Assembly (NCBI GenBank): GCA_000469685.2
Contig: LS997563.1
Span: 17,468,757-17,532,756 of the forward strand
Source of the DNA: Haemonchus contortus
Taxonomy: Eukaryota > Nematoda > Chromadorea > Rhabditida > Trichostrongylidae
DNA length: 64,000 nt
Direction: 5' to 3'
Positions 36,122 to 48,690 of the stretch are shown piece after piece. Position 1 is the stretch's first letter. Each line of letters opens with the position of its first letter. The translations under genes and the position numbers were made by a program. The notes under the pieces are model-generated. The model saw only the letters and a program-made list of their open reading frames with translations, had not been told where the DNA came from and did no database searches.

Positions 36122-36235
36122 ATATCGGCTGTCATTGTATAGGCCGCGTACGCATTCAAAACGTACTACTATTCTGAAAGGAGTGTGGGGGAGACGCAAG
36201 GGATTGTCCATCACTCAATGACTTTATCCTTCATT
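36122..36235 (+). mobile_element. SINE 3' fragment, copy B
   Basis: CGGCTGTCATTGTATAGGCCGCGTACGC, a run like TTCTGAAAGGAGTGTGGG and the CTTTATCC tail match the 3' half of the tRNA-derived SINE. After a roughly 400-bp interruption, sequence at about 36660-36950 resembles the right part of copy A. Confidence 0.55.
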
Positions 36236-36659
36236 GAAATGAGAATACAGGAGTTTGGGTCCGGGAACTTCTCCCCTAACACGGCGTCGCACACGCCGCA
36301 GCCGCCGCCTATCGCAGGATTGCGATGGAAGATTGGAGCGCGCCATTTGTGAGGTAAGGAGTCCTTTAATTATTTGAATTTGCTGGCCGCTCTTTTCAAT
36401 TCGAATGCGGTCTTGATCGTCGTTTATATAGGAGGGGTCATTCTAATTAATCAAGTCCAATAAGCATGAAAGCTAAAAAGAAACAGAAGAAAAAACGATC
36501 AAATCCAATGGAAAAGCAAGCCAGTCAAGGAAAAATATCGCGTCCTATCGATTGGCGGGGGGCGGGGTGAGTACGGTAATTGCGGTGACATTTGCCGCAT
36601 GCCGCAAGGGAGAATGCCGCGATAGGGGAGAAGTTCCGTTACCCCAGGAGTTTTGGGAT

Positions 36660-36955
36660 TGGAATGGCGAGCACAGGTGGCGTTGGTTCAAAGTGATGTT
36701 GGCGGGCGAGAACTCATCATCATCGGAGAACGTCGTTCGTTGAAATGTTCTCGTATACATCTCAATAAACGACGTTCTCATATAGCCCAACTCTGCAAGT
36801 TCCTTGTGCATCCTTCACTGGTCGATACAGTACATTCCACTCTTATCCCTCTAGCAAACCGAGCTGCCGAACGTCATTAAGGATCTATTCATCATATCTT
36901 ACCATGAATAGCGTTGATCGTAGTGGTCGTCGGTGCAGAGCTGTGTACATAATCG
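36660..36955 (+). repeat. Diverged repeat matching 31484-31790
   Basis: It shares GGCGAGCACAGGTGG, CTCATCATCATCGGAG, the ATTCATCAwrTCTTACmATGAATAGCG-like segment and CATCGGTGCAG-like blocks, in the same order, with the sequence near 31.5-31.8 kb. Identity is clearly below that of a recent duplication. It is probably part of the same composite element as the SINE fragment at 36122. Confidence 0.5.
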
Positions 36956-37439
36956 AGGGTAGGGAGGATTGCTCGGTTTACAGAGGTTATCGCACTGAAA
37001 CTTTGAAAAGCTATTGGCTTTGAAATCTGTTCCAAGAAACGCTTCAATCCAATTAATTAAGCTCATTCGAAATAGCACGAAATGCTCGGTTATTCCTCGA
37101 TACTTCTTCTCCTGATTGCAGTGCGCTTTGTCCGACTTCCTGGGAATATCTTGGTTTCATGGAATGATGTTGAGAGGATTGCTATCCTTCTTCTTTGGAT
37201 GTTTTGTCCGTTGTTCTTTTCGAACCTCTGCAGTGTTTTTTTCTTCCTGTGAGTCCCACCTGTTCAAATAGCTTAGTCATGAGTCAAGAGGAAAGGTATG
37301 CGATAAAGCCCTTGTTATTGCCATGTCTCCCATGTTTCAATGTCGTTACAGCAGTTGTTGTAGGCGTTTTCTTGGACGAGAACTTTTCATGGATAGGCTA
37401 GTCGTATGCAAAACTTTTTTGCACTATAAAGAACAATAA

Positions 37440-37452
37440 GGGGGGGGGGGGG
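37440..37452 (+). repeat. Poly(G) run of 13 bases
   Basis: Thirteen consecutive G residues follow an AT-rich segment (CACTATAAAGAACAATAA). It is a simple repeat and a likely site of sequencing-length error. Confidence 0.9.
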
Positions 37453-39288
37453 ATCACACAAAACACAAAAGCTTGTAGAGATGCACATCATTCGTGCCTG
37501 CTGCACAGGAAATAACAGTCCCCCATGAGAATGGTTTCTGAGGTTTTTCCCTAGGATAAATCGGTGAGCTTCATAAGGATAGCATGTGGGGTCAAAACAC
37601 GACCTCGACAGGGCGTTATAAGGGCTCTAAAGCCAAATTGTGCGATACACACACCAAAAAATTGCCGTGGTATGACTTCCTTGTTAGGGCTGCACATTCA
37701 CGATGGAGCTCCAGAACGCCGATGAACATAGACTTACATATATAGGAGGCCCCCAGACGGTTACAGACACATAAGCTGGTACAACTCCCTTTCTTATTAC
37801 TTTGCTGAAGCCTTACATTCCTTGAAATCCGTCGATTTTGGCGCTTCCTTTGTCCTTTCTATACTGAACTGCATCATGACCCATTAGTTCACTGAAACTG
37901 GATACCTACAAATATCGTGATCTGGTCCTTCAACGATAACCTTACTGAAACCTCGCAGTTGTATGTGTAGTTTTACCTCACTTGAAAATCCGTTCAATGA
38001 CAGTGACTTTTTGAAGAAGCGAGCAGTGGGAGTAAATCTGAAGATCGTGCAGCTCGTGATTGTGGGGAAGGCTGAGAAACTATTTGGCTCTTGATAGAGC
38101 TTCTAATTCCGGAATTTTCAACATATTTTCTTAGCATTTCAGAGCAGTTCAGAATTATTATATTTCTCGATAGGATCCCATGTGAAGATTTAAAAATAAA
38201 AGCAGCGAACTACCGTTCAACTGACAAATGGGACCTACAGATCGCTCGTACAGATTTTGGGGAGACCTCTTTTTTTGTAGATTCCATCTGGAACCATCGC
38301 ATAGCGCAGGTGAGAACGAGTAGTCAGCGATCGAATGAGATCGAATGAACACGTTCTCACACCCCACAGTCCGCTGCTGCTATAGTGTATTCAAAAATAG
38401 TCCATTATGAAAACTGGTCCCACCACTGGTGGCTCCATAGCTTCGACAATCTACCACGATCGTGCCCTATCTACCTATGTTCCTCCTGACTTTCTTTGAC
38501 ATCATGATGTCTGGCATGGTGATCGGCTAGTTAGAAGACTCTTTTTGGTGTTTGGGAAGTGCCGTGAATTTCAAAAAACAAAACTCCGAAAGTGCTATTG
38601 GTGGGATTAGCTCCTTTACAGTTGTCACACTATGGGAGGATTCAAAAGTAAAGCTATCGATCTATCATATCGGCTATATCAATCGACGGTTGGATCGGCT
38701 TCTTGGGCATCTTCACGATACTGCGTGGAAGGTGGCGAATTCACAAGTCATTAAAATATCTCTCTTCGAAAACTTCCAACCTGTCGAGGTGGTACGCTAT
38801 CGCTAAGTCGTGTGAATTGCAAGTGGTTGCCTACTTACGTCTGAGAGGCTATGCTGAAGGGCGATGAAAGATGATCTGCATTCCTGAGAACCTTATAAAG
38901 AAGGAATGGCAGCTGCAGCAGAAACTGAGCACGTAAAGGGCATCTTCAATGTACGGCAGAGCTTGTGAAATTTCAGGACTGTTTGACTTGCGTTAGACGC
39001 TTTTAGTGGTGACCACTGGATAGCAAGGGTGATCATCTATGACTTCCAGTCTGATCTCTTCAGCAGTCAAAATTGTTTGCTTACCCACCGTCCCAGACCA
39101 TTTTTTATTAATTTTTTTAATCCCAAAATCCGGCATATTATTTGCTCAACGAAAAGTCGTACAACAACATACTCTTCAGATGGAATTAGACCGCGGCAGA
39201 GATTCTCTTGACATTTGATACCATAGTTCTGTTGCGGCTCTTCGCATGGGATCTCCTAGAGCAAGCTACGATCGTGAAAAAGTCGTAC

Positions 39289-39330
39289 GTCTATCACTTT
39301 TTAGCAGCACGTGTCTAAAAAGTGATAGAC
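39289..39330. repeat. Short hairpin, 15-bp perfect stem
   Basis: GTCTATCACTTTTTA at 39289-39303 pairs perfectly with 39316-39330 around a 12-base loop. There is no associated ORF; it may be a remnant of a small inverted-repeat element. Confidence 0.7.
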
Positions 39331-40340
39331 AATAGTGATAACTAGTTCTCTGTTTTCAGAGCTGTAACCTGGATTCTTTTCAAGGGCTTCTCAAAGAAAT
39401 ACAAAGTTCCGGCGAAGGGTAACCTTTCAAGCAAGCAACGTTCAGGAGACTTCAGCATGATCGACCTACAAGTGCCCATCAAAGTCTTAAGGAGCGGGTT
39501 TGAAGGGCGATACTATCTTGCAGAAAGTTTTCATGGTTGCTCTAAAAAACGTCATTTGAAGTGAAAAGACATTGGAGTATAGAAGATGGCTACAGTAATT
39601 TCACCTTTTCTTTGCCGAGAGTGCTTATAACACCCGGACACTGATCAGTGGGACGAATGTTTGCTGAAATCGATAGAGCTGGTGAAAATATTGGTTAACA
39701 TCGGTGTAGGGGAAAAATGTTCAGAAATGGATTCTGTCATTATGTTGATCATCCTTCTATCAAGAGAACATCCACGAATGTTCCACTTCTATGTGCCTGG
39801 GTCGGCCAACCAAAAGTTCGAGTCAGGAGCTGAGTAGGCAAAAGGGACGGTTCGAGAACTGTCAAAATTTTTTATTGAGCAGGTGGTTGATTTTTTTCTC
39901 ATTCCAACAAGAGTGCTACTCCTGTTCGTTAAGATATCATCAACATAAACTATTCGAAAAAGTTTGGACTGCCTTCTCGAAGCCCTTTGTTTTCGTTAGA
40001 TATCCATCATCCGTCTCCGATCACCACAAAAGTTTCCCCGAGTGTATCCCCGAACTGACCTCAAAGCTGTCATCAATGCGATTGCAGAATTTGGGTTGTC
40101 ACTTCAAGTCCTCGCTGGATCGTTCGTTTGTCATCGCAGAACTCGAAACAATCATCGTTCTCGCTTCCCCGAGAATGTTTTTACGTTTCTGCGTCGTTTT
40201 CACCCGGATGATGGCCACATCCGACATAGAGCGACACACCGAAAAAAGCGCCCTATCCCCTTTGCCTATCGCTCCAGCTGTGTGAGTGACACTCTTTCCT
40301 AAGGCTAGATTCACTAGCTTGTAGTTATGGTTATCCGTCT

Positions 40341-40557
40341 AGGCTAACCAATCCTCCCATCCCTCCAGAGTCGCTTAATTGGTACCGAAGTAGTTTGGGA
40401 GAATAAAAAAATTGACTTGTACATTGGCTGGACACCGCAAATCATTGTATAAGCCACATACGCATCCAATACATCACTGCGCTTCTGAATGGAAGTCGAG
40501 TGCGGGCGTATCCCTCGGACGGGATTGATCAACACCGAAAGACTTTATTCTTCATCC
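40341..40557 (+). mobile_element. tRNA-derived SINE, 5'-truncated copy
   Basis: It aligns with the intact SINE at 45916 from its AGGCCAACCAAGCCTTCCAT segment onward: AGGCTAACCAATCCTCCCAT, then TTAATTGGTACCGAAG, TTGACTTGTACATTGGCTGG, GAATGGAAGTCGAGTGCGGG and the CGGACGGGATTGATCAAC tail followed by CTTTATTC. The tRNA-like head is missing. Confidence 0.7.
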
Positions 40558-40592
40558 TTTATGGTTATGGTTCGGAGAAAGAATAGCATCAT

Positions 40593-40852
40593 GAGGCGCG
40601 CTACCACCCGCATCGACTAGTGATCGAATCCGCGATCGACATCCGTCGAATCCAAGTCTCCCATCTCTTCGGAGTCGGTCAATCAGTAGCAGCTCCATCT
40701 AGGATGATGAGAACGCTGATTCGCACACCGAGTGGACCCTACAAGTATTGTATAGGCCAAATATGCATTAAAACAGGAGCAATTTGAAGTCGACTGCGTG
40801 GGCACATCCCAAACGGGACTGATCAACGCCGAAAAACTTTATCCTTCACCCG
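40593..40852 (+). mobile_element. tRNA-derived SINE, diverged copy
   Basis: The copy begins near GAGGCGCGCTACCACCCGCA, keeps a degraded B box (GTGATCGAATCC), the CCATCTCTTCGGAGTCGGTC middle and the AAACGGGACTGATCAACGCC tail followed by CTTTATCC. It lies 36 bp after another copy in the same orientation. Confidence 0.6.
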
Positions 40853-42050
40853 CTATAACAACAATCGCCATTTTGGCCACTGTCGAATTACACCGTGCTG
40901 ATTGACAATGCACGGCAAACGTCATTGGCAGATGTCCGTTGTTGTCATTGGATTGCGACTGAATCAGAATGGGTGGGTGAACGAGGCGGCAACGCGTTGA
41001 TGCAACGTCGGTTCCACGTACCAGCAAACACAGTGTAGTCTTTTACTTATGGTACTACTTGGAATGTGCTTAAAGATCATATCTCTTGCTTATCGTCGCT
41101 CAGACATCTCGTTTGAGGTGTTTTTCCCTAAGTGAGTAAAAACCTGCAGCCGTTCTTTGTCTCGCTGGTAGACGTGTTTGATAGCGTTTTTTTCGGCTCG
41201 ATACTTCATGAGGAATTCCTTTCGAATATGACAACTCGCACCTCCCACCATCACAACGGACCTTTTGTACAGTCGGTGGAACTTTAGCTCCGCAACTGGG
41301 CTTCTTTTCTCTGGAATAGGCCTTTGCAGCTCTATGGCAACGCCATTTCTATTTATATGTATGTCAATTGTTGCATGTGTTCATGACAAATGCCCTTTTT
41401 ATTTGTATCCGTTTCATTCTCACGTGCATCACGGTTATGGAAAGAAGAATTCAATGGCCAAATGTGCTTGATTTTTCCCTTCCTCAAACATTATTTCTTT
41501 CTATTTTGTCGTTCTTCTGTCACAGCTGTGCCTATTTATGATGGATAGACAATCTGTTAATATAAAATGCATGGCATAAATGAAACCTGCAACAGGGTGG
41601 ATTCTATACGCTCTTTGCCTAAAAAATGAGGGGTGTGGAGATGTCAGTGACTATGTTAAATTGTTCTGAAAAAATTAGCTACACTGAGCGGTTTGAGGCG
41701 TGCGTGACAGATATCATTCTGTCAAGCAATGAGACTATTAAATTGACCATAGAGGGTCGTTTGGTCCGTTCCGGAAATGAATTCGAATGAAAACAATCGC
41801 GATTTGACACCCTGGCGAGTGACATGCCTCCAGCTCCCCATCGAGTTTGTTAGTAGGTTTGGGTTGCCCAGGTTTCAATGTCCAACCTGAGAACGCATAT
41901 ATACACGCTCTCATATTCAAGCCTGGAGTCCTGTGAAATATGCTAAAGTCCGGTAGACACTGAAAACACATTTTACATAGTCAGCACTTGATTACCGACA
42001 AGCTCTCAGTTGTACCTGTACAACAGTTGGCATGATTAAGAGGAGAAGCG

Positions 42051-42334
42051 ATGGAGGTGGTGTAGTGGCAAAAGGGGGCCTATCACACACGCAAGCTTGG
42101 AACCCCTGATTGAGAAACGCTCAGACATACAGAAGCTTCCATCCCTTTGGGGTCATTTAATTGGTATCAGATTCGTATGGTAGGAGAAAGCACTGATTTG
42201 CACATCGGCTATCAACGCAACGTTGTCAAGGCCCCATATGTATGCGAAACGCCAAAGCCGTTCTGAATGGAAGTTGATTGCGGGGCGCATCCCACATATG
42301 GGATTGACTGGCGGCAAGGACTTTATCCTCTATC
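42051..42334 (+). mobile_element. tRNA-derived SINE, diverged near-full-length copy
   Basis: It starts ATGGAGGTGGTGTAGTGGCA, keeping the Pol III A-box pattern TGGTGTAGTGG. The B box is degraded to GGAACCCCTGATT. The body (CTTCCATCCCTTTGGGGTC, TTTAATTGGTATCAGA) and the tail (CATATGGGATTGACTGGCG, CTTTATCC) follow in the family order. Confidence 0.65.
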
Positions 42335-45300
42335 TATAATCCGCTGATAGTAATTCATGGTCAATTGTGAGGGTACGTTGAGCTTTGGACAACTAGAATC
42401 ATCCTCGCGATGAGCAAGTCAACCTTCTTATGTTTTCGAACACGTTCCGGAGTGCGATTCGAGAATGGTCACTGAATAGAACAGCATGCATTTGCACGCT
42501 GCATCCTTGCACAGGCACATGATTGATTCCATTCTGCAGAGAACGTTCCTATGTTTGACGAAGGCGAACGGTTCGGCAGCTATGAAAACGATAATCTGGA
42601 AACAAGCGGGTCCTTTCTTGTTATATTGAATAGATTGACAGAAGCCAGCCCTCAATTGAGTAATCCAAGCAGAATGAACTTCTGAAAGAACGAGTTGAAG
42701 CAAATACAAACAAAGCAGAAGAAGAAATGAATTTAATTGGACCACTGATGAAAAAGTTATATAGTGAATGAAGACGAGCTGTTGTGGAGAGCATCTCAGG
42801 TGCATGCTGGTATCCTCCATTCTCCTTTTGGTCAGACTGACCGTTCGTTTTCTTTGTGACGATTCTTCTCAACGAAGTCGGACGGCAAGTAGTTTCCTTC
42901 TGCTATGCCATTGCAACTCGTGGTGCTGTAATTCTGCAGCACCTATTCTTCTGCAGACATCGTATCGGCATAACTGCGCAACTTTTCTTCATACATGTCG
43001 TGTAAGAGGGAAAAAATCAGTCCATCGGCTTTTCTCTCAAATACTGGCGTCATTTATCCAAATGATTTCACAATGTCCTCAAATATCCATGGAACTAGAC
43101 TTGCTGGCATCAGGATGTAAGCGTTGGCGGTAACCTACCTCCGTTCACGCCGGCCATCTCTTTTGGCGAGATCATCTTTCTCAAGGAGTTGATAGTGTTT
43201 AGATGTGTATAACATGGTCCCTATGGTGTCCAACACATCCATCAGTGGTGCCAGAAAGATCCGTTACGACTCCATCGCCGCACGCTCAGCACAACTGCGC
43301 TTCCAACAGAGGGACAACTCACTTCACTTCCATGAAAGCAAAGTGTGGGTGTGCGTGGAAGCAGAAAGATCCGGATCGGGAAAGATGCTTCAGTTCTGTG
43401 TTACTGAGTTGCACTAAGAAGTGCTACTTTGAAACAAAATTAGGTATGTACGTCAACGTGCTTGACTTTCGGAAGGTACTCGAAGACAGCATGTCAGCAC
43501 TAAAGAATAGGTATTCACTCTACTTCTCCTTATTATAAATATTTCGACGATTTATTCGATTTATCTCTTGTCACCCATATCATTGATGTGTGCAGTACCG
43601 TACATTTAAAACCGGAGTTCGAACTACGACGATCTTTTCTCCGATGGCTTTCGGTAAACCAAGTTCATCGAAAACCCACTTAAATACTAGTCGCGTGCAT
43701 CTCATCCTCCTTGAGTTCACCCAATGTGAGTCCCTTCACGTACTCGGCCGAAAAGATGGTTACTAATATACTCTAATCATGGCCTCTGGTTCTTTAGGCT
43801 CAAACGGGTATGCTCACCCAAGAAAGATCTGTTCTCTCGAGGTATTCGCTGCCCCTAAACTCCAGTGTAGCCTGCAGCAAAACGATATTGCTACGCTGGG
43901 CTGTATCAAGAGCTAATAAACATTGAGTCGCGGTATCCTTGAATCACTCTTTCCCATACTATTCATTACATCACGTCCAAGTGCCGTTGAATTTTATGTT
44001 AGCTTACTAGAGTATCCACGCAGGGGACCAGATTTGGGGTGGGTCTTTGTTGGGCGGCTTGAGGAAATACGACTAGCATGGAGCACCGTTCGAGGACCGA
44101 TGAAAATGCCCATTACTTATTTGCTAACGCCAACACACAGCGGTCATGTCCATACTCCTGCTTGATACGATCACAGGCAGGTCCGGTTTACCCGAAGGTT
44201 CTCTAAAAAGGGGTAATTTATTTAGATGCTGCTTCATGACTACCGTAGCACTTCTCGAAAAGCGACACCTATTGTAAAGCAGGTACAATGATTCATATGT
44301 AAAGGTCATGAACAATATCGGCTATTCCCGATTATGTCGTTCCCATTCCTGTCGTTATGGAAGAAACACTGAAAGGCGAAAGTAGTGCAGTACCTTAGTG
44401 CCGCTATCATTCCAAATGGGGGATGGATGTGTGGTTTGACCCCCAAAAAGTTGATCAAGTGGGGCTAAGAGCTTTGAGGCAAATGAAACTCGGAGGGTGA
44501 GCCCAGAAATGGTAATATTTCGAATTGCGCCACGACAGCCGTTTAGGACCATAAAAACACTAGAGCGTCTCGAATGGGCTCCAGAACAGTGAATGCTTCC
44601 AATTAAGAGCTCTCTGAGGTATCAGTGAATTGGATGGACACGATAGATTTATTCGAACCTCGTATTACACGCACCAACTAATTTCTTTGTCACTATGATT
44701 TCGATTGGAGGTGGACCATTTCCCATCCAAATGAATACTCTGAACAGGGAACCATTTCCCATCCCACAGTAACCCGGATGGCGGTCCAGCTCGAACGCCT
44801 GGTAGGAATACAACGCAGCCAGGGTATCACCTAATCTCACTGAATCAATTGTCTTTTTCAGAGGGGTTGGGAAGTGTGCATTCGAATGGAGTTATGATTG
44901 AGATTGAATAAGATGTTGTCCATGAAGGACTGCTTTTATTGCATTCTATTCCATCATTACGTCTTTGTGAGGACCACGTTTCTGTCCTGAATTTTCGTTT
45001 CTATGAGTTCTGACTCTACTTGCAATCGAGGAATCAAGGACCGTTATCACTCAATCAATTCACTTGGTGTGTTAGTTAGGCCAGGTTTTAGGGGGTGACC
45101 GAAAGCCGAGGACAAAAGGTGTAATCAGAACTGGTTCCTGGGTGCGATCGTTGTCCGGTTTGTGTGTGATAAACCTCGTTGTCTGTCACATCTAGAAATG
45201 AAAACTGTTGAAAAAAGATTGAGTGTGAGAAATTTGAGGAGCGAAAAACTTCAGGAATGTAATCTGATGGGAGGGAACTTTCCGTGATTTTATTGTGATT

Positions 45301-45903
45301 TTTCTGCCGACGAGGTTGTTAGGTGGAAATTTTGTTAGTGGCCTGACGTATCGTCGCGATCGTCTTTTTCTAAGACCCAAACGTAGCCCAAGGTTCAAGA
45401 GTTAAAACAGCCACGCGTCCCCTGTCCCTAGCTTTTCTGGTGGAATTTTAGGGAGAACAAACGGGGAAACATCAACTGAGGAAATAAACCCAGTTCACTA
45501 CTGCAAGAGCGGAACAGCGCCACTCCGAGTCAGTTATGGTTAGTAACTGAGACTTTCAGTGCGGTCTTTGTATAGCACTTATAAATAGCCCACAATGTAG
45601 CGTAAACGGCATGAAAACATTTATGGAGGATAGACACTCATATTTCTATTGTATCATATTATTATCTTTTCCGTGATTCTATTTATTCAAGAGGTCTTTG
45701 TTCTTTTCAAGTTTTTTGATGCCTCGCTTTCCTTCCGATGCATCCTACAGTATAGGCAGTCCAATTAACAGATATATTTTCACACTTTTTACATTGCCTT
45801 TATTTCTTTATTTCACTTTATTTTATTTACTTTATTTCTTTTTGCCTGCCAGTGATTCTCGCTATAAGGAAGGCAAATGTGCTTGTGATTGAATTGGATC
45901 TCC

Positions 45904-45915
45904 TATATTTAGCAA
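45904..45915 (+). repeat. SINE target-site duplication, left
   Basis: TATATTTAGCAA directly precedes the SINE and is repeated exactly at 46214-46225. Confidence 0.85.
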
Positions 45916-46213
45916 GGGGCGGAGGTGGTGCAGTGGCAAGTGGCGCACTATACCACACGCACGGTCAGGGGTTCGAATCCCGGATCGATGCCCGCCCAGG
46001 CCAACCAAGCCTTCCATCCCTCCGGGGTCGGTGAATTGGTACCAGACTCGTCTGGGAGGATAAAAGCACTGACTTGTACATCGGCTGGCCAGTATTCACT
46101 GTATAGACCACATTCGCATTCAATACTCCACTACGATTGTGAATGGAAGTCGAGTGCGGAGGCGCATCCCTCAGACGGGATTGATTAACGCCAAAAAATT
46201 TTAACTTAAACTT
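45916..46213 (+). mobile_element. Intact tRNA-derived SINE with Pol III promoter boxes and target-site duplications
   Basis: This 298-bp element is flanked by the perfect 12-bp duplication TATATTTAGCAA, showing insertion by target-primed retroposition. Its head carries an A box TGGTGCAGTGG (45926-45936) and a perfect B box GGTTCGAATCC (45970-45980) at tRNA-like spacing. The body (CCAAGCCTTCCATCCCTCCG, ATTGGTACCAGACTCGTCTG, ACTTGTACATCGGCTGGCC) defines the family whose older copies lie elsewhere in the window. The 3' end is A/T-rich. It needs a LINE for movement; RTE elements are candidates because their remnants occur nearby. It could be transcribed by RNA polymerase III. Confidence 0.88.
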
Positions 46214-46225
46214 TATATTTAGCAA
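46214..46225 (+). repeat. SINE target-site duplication, right
   Basis: An exact copy of the 12 bases at 45904-45915, directly after the SINE's A/T-rich 3' end. Confidence 0.85.
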
Positions 46226-48624
46226 TGAAGTTCTCTTTGGAAAAAACCAAATTTCTTGAACAAGCTCGAGGATACGAGACCTTCTCATTCGTGACAGATT
46301 ACTTTAAGGTGTGATTTGTTGAAATCTCACCCGATATCTCGAAAAACTGGATATTTAGAACATACGAAAGCGTCTGTTATTTGTGAGTTACGGTGGGAAT
46401 TTGAGTTATCTATATGACATACTCTCCCTCTGGATGCGTTAGGGAGTATTGCTCCACCGGAACGTCCCTTGGGGATGATTCAATTGCTCGTCGAACTCTT
46501 CACGGGTATTTGTTGATTAAATCATAGAGCCACAAGTTCATAAGAACTGTGCTTCCTGAACGAAAGTGCAATTCAATTGAAAAGCTTTATTGACGTAAGC
46601 GAAGTGGGAGGCTTGTGGATTCACTTCTTTGTTATTCGATGGAACTGTCCGTAAATCATCTCCGAAGAGGATCCTCCGGATCCCAACTAATCGAATAGTC
46701 GCTAGCACTTTCCAGGAGTTAATTGTAGCCATTCCCGTATGACGCATTCTCTTTGGTGGCCGTGGAAACAGCCTTTGAATGCCCTCTCGGCAGAATTTAG
46801 TGTCTCTTCATAATTATCGCCAGCCTCAATTCATAATGACGTGCATATTCGATGTGACGAGTTCGTTCATAGAAACGTTTCACTCATGATATCATGTTCG
46901 AGTCCCGTAATAGCAGCTTTCCTCTTACGCAGAACCAATAGGGCCTGCTAGATCGTCCCACTTTTTCGACCGTAAATCACCATATCTTCCAGGATAAGTA
47001 GAAAGCCTTGTGGTAGGATGAGGGAGGAACACTCAAGCATAGCTTCGCCCTCGTATTATTTTCTTAAAACTTTTCACCTACTTCAGAAATTCTTGGTAGA
47101 AATAAGTTACGGATTACCCATATCCATCTCAGAGCAATTCTTCATTTTTTCAGAAATTTCTTGATGTTGTGACATCGGTTTCAATGAAGATATTCCGTGG
47201 GTACTTGTTTGTAGTTGAAGTGTTTGGCGTAGAAACAATTTCAGGAGAGTTTTGGCTCCAGCCAAGAGCTATAATTCCCTTGCAGCTTGCAGCCTCAATA
47301 TCTCCTTTGATACTCTGGCTTTTTGAGTTCTCCTCCGTAATTGGAACATGATAGGATGGAAAATTATCGTTTTAATCTCCGCTTTTAACAGCGAATTAAC
47401 CTTCAAACCGATCATCTTCTTTTTGCTTCTCGAAATCGTCATGCAATGGTAAATCTCAACTAGCAAGGCATACTTTATCGTTCAAAGTTTTTTTGTAGTG
47501 AGAACACTGTTGGAAGTTACGGATGCTATAATATTTTCTACGCTAAGTTTTCTGTAGATGTCATTTTCCGGAAGGTTTTTTAATGAATACTTTACTATTT
47601 TACTGCTTACTATTGACATCTTTGCTCATCTCACTATCAGAAAGGGCTCATTGATGAAGGCAAAGTACTTCAAAGAACAACTTTTCCACCTATCAGTCTA
47701 GAACCTCGTAGTCCATTTCGCTAGATTCTCATTGCTTCAAGATTTCAATTCGTTAGAGAGGCTGCGGGAAGATAAGCAAAGTCTGCGCATTTTTAGCATT
47801 TTCTTGAAGATAATTAGCACTTCTCTCCTGAGCTTAATCTGTGATGAGCAAGTGCAAGTGTTTCGCATCCTCTTCGTTGCAATTCCTTGAATGCGGGTAT
47901 ATGTCGGGGTTGATTTCAGAGCAAGCATACTACATAGTAGGGGCGTGTTTTGTTGTTTTTCAAGTCATATCACTCCGATCACGAAGTTTCCTTCACACTC
48001 AGACCTAATATTGTCCCTCCCAACGCCTGATATCATTTTTCGGCGCAAAATGGTCTTCAGAGTCGCATGGCGTGGTTGAGCCTAGCTTTTCAGTCACTCA
48101 CTGTGGAAGGGGAATTATATGTATCCTAATCGCCCCAGAATCTTTGAGCCTCATTTAACTCCCTGAACGAGAACATCACAGTGGCCCAGGAGAGTCCGCC
48201 TCCAAATGTGATCCATTGCTTGTTTACACGCGAGGAAGAGCTGAGCCATACTACCTCGCCCAACATTTGGGGTGGCTTTGACATAACTGCAGAAACGTTC
48301 CATGAAGGGACACATTCTGCACTCATTCTTTATCGTTGTCCATGATGAGGCGCCCAACTAGGTTGTCCTGGCCACTATCGAGAGTTCGGTTTTAGCCAGG
48401 GACTGTGAGGAGATCGTTATCTGCTGGAACCTATGAGGATACGACTTGGCTCTCTAATCACGCCCATATCATGCCTCTCTCTCGCGATAATAACGAACTT
48501 GTGCTTCGTATGGTTAGCAATAATTTAAAGTGTTCAACACAATCGAAGGGTAATTGGAGTAGGGCCAAAGCGAGTTGCTACCACATTAGTGTCCGGTAGT
48601 CGAGTCTCCGGTCAATAGCTGCCG

Positions 48625-48690
48625 CAGTCAATCGAGCTTTGAACCCCTTAGGGGTCGCTGGTGATTGGAACTAATTATGTCTGACAAGAT
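48625..48690 (+). mobile_element. Possible short SINE fragment
   Basis: ATCGAGCTTTGAACCCCTTAGGGGTCGCTGG and GATTGGAACTAATTATGTC weakly resemble the SINE middle (CCTCCGGGGTCGGTGAATTGGTACCAGACTCG). Short and diverged, so uncertain. Confidence 0.3.

Noticed and set aside
39791..40285. 164-codon + frame
   Set aside because: No recognised domain, no splice partners and an unlikely amino-acid mix; a second overlapping frame is also open. Treated as chance in decayed sequence.
45916..46000. Functional tRNA gene
   Set aside because: A and B boxes are present but no convincing acceptor stem or cloverleaf closes, and the unit continues into a 298-bp SINE body with target-site duplications.
45852..46288. 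Open frames on both strands around 45.9-46.3 kb
   Set aside because: They lie inside or across the SINE, which is non-coding; the apparent proteins are translated SINE sequence.
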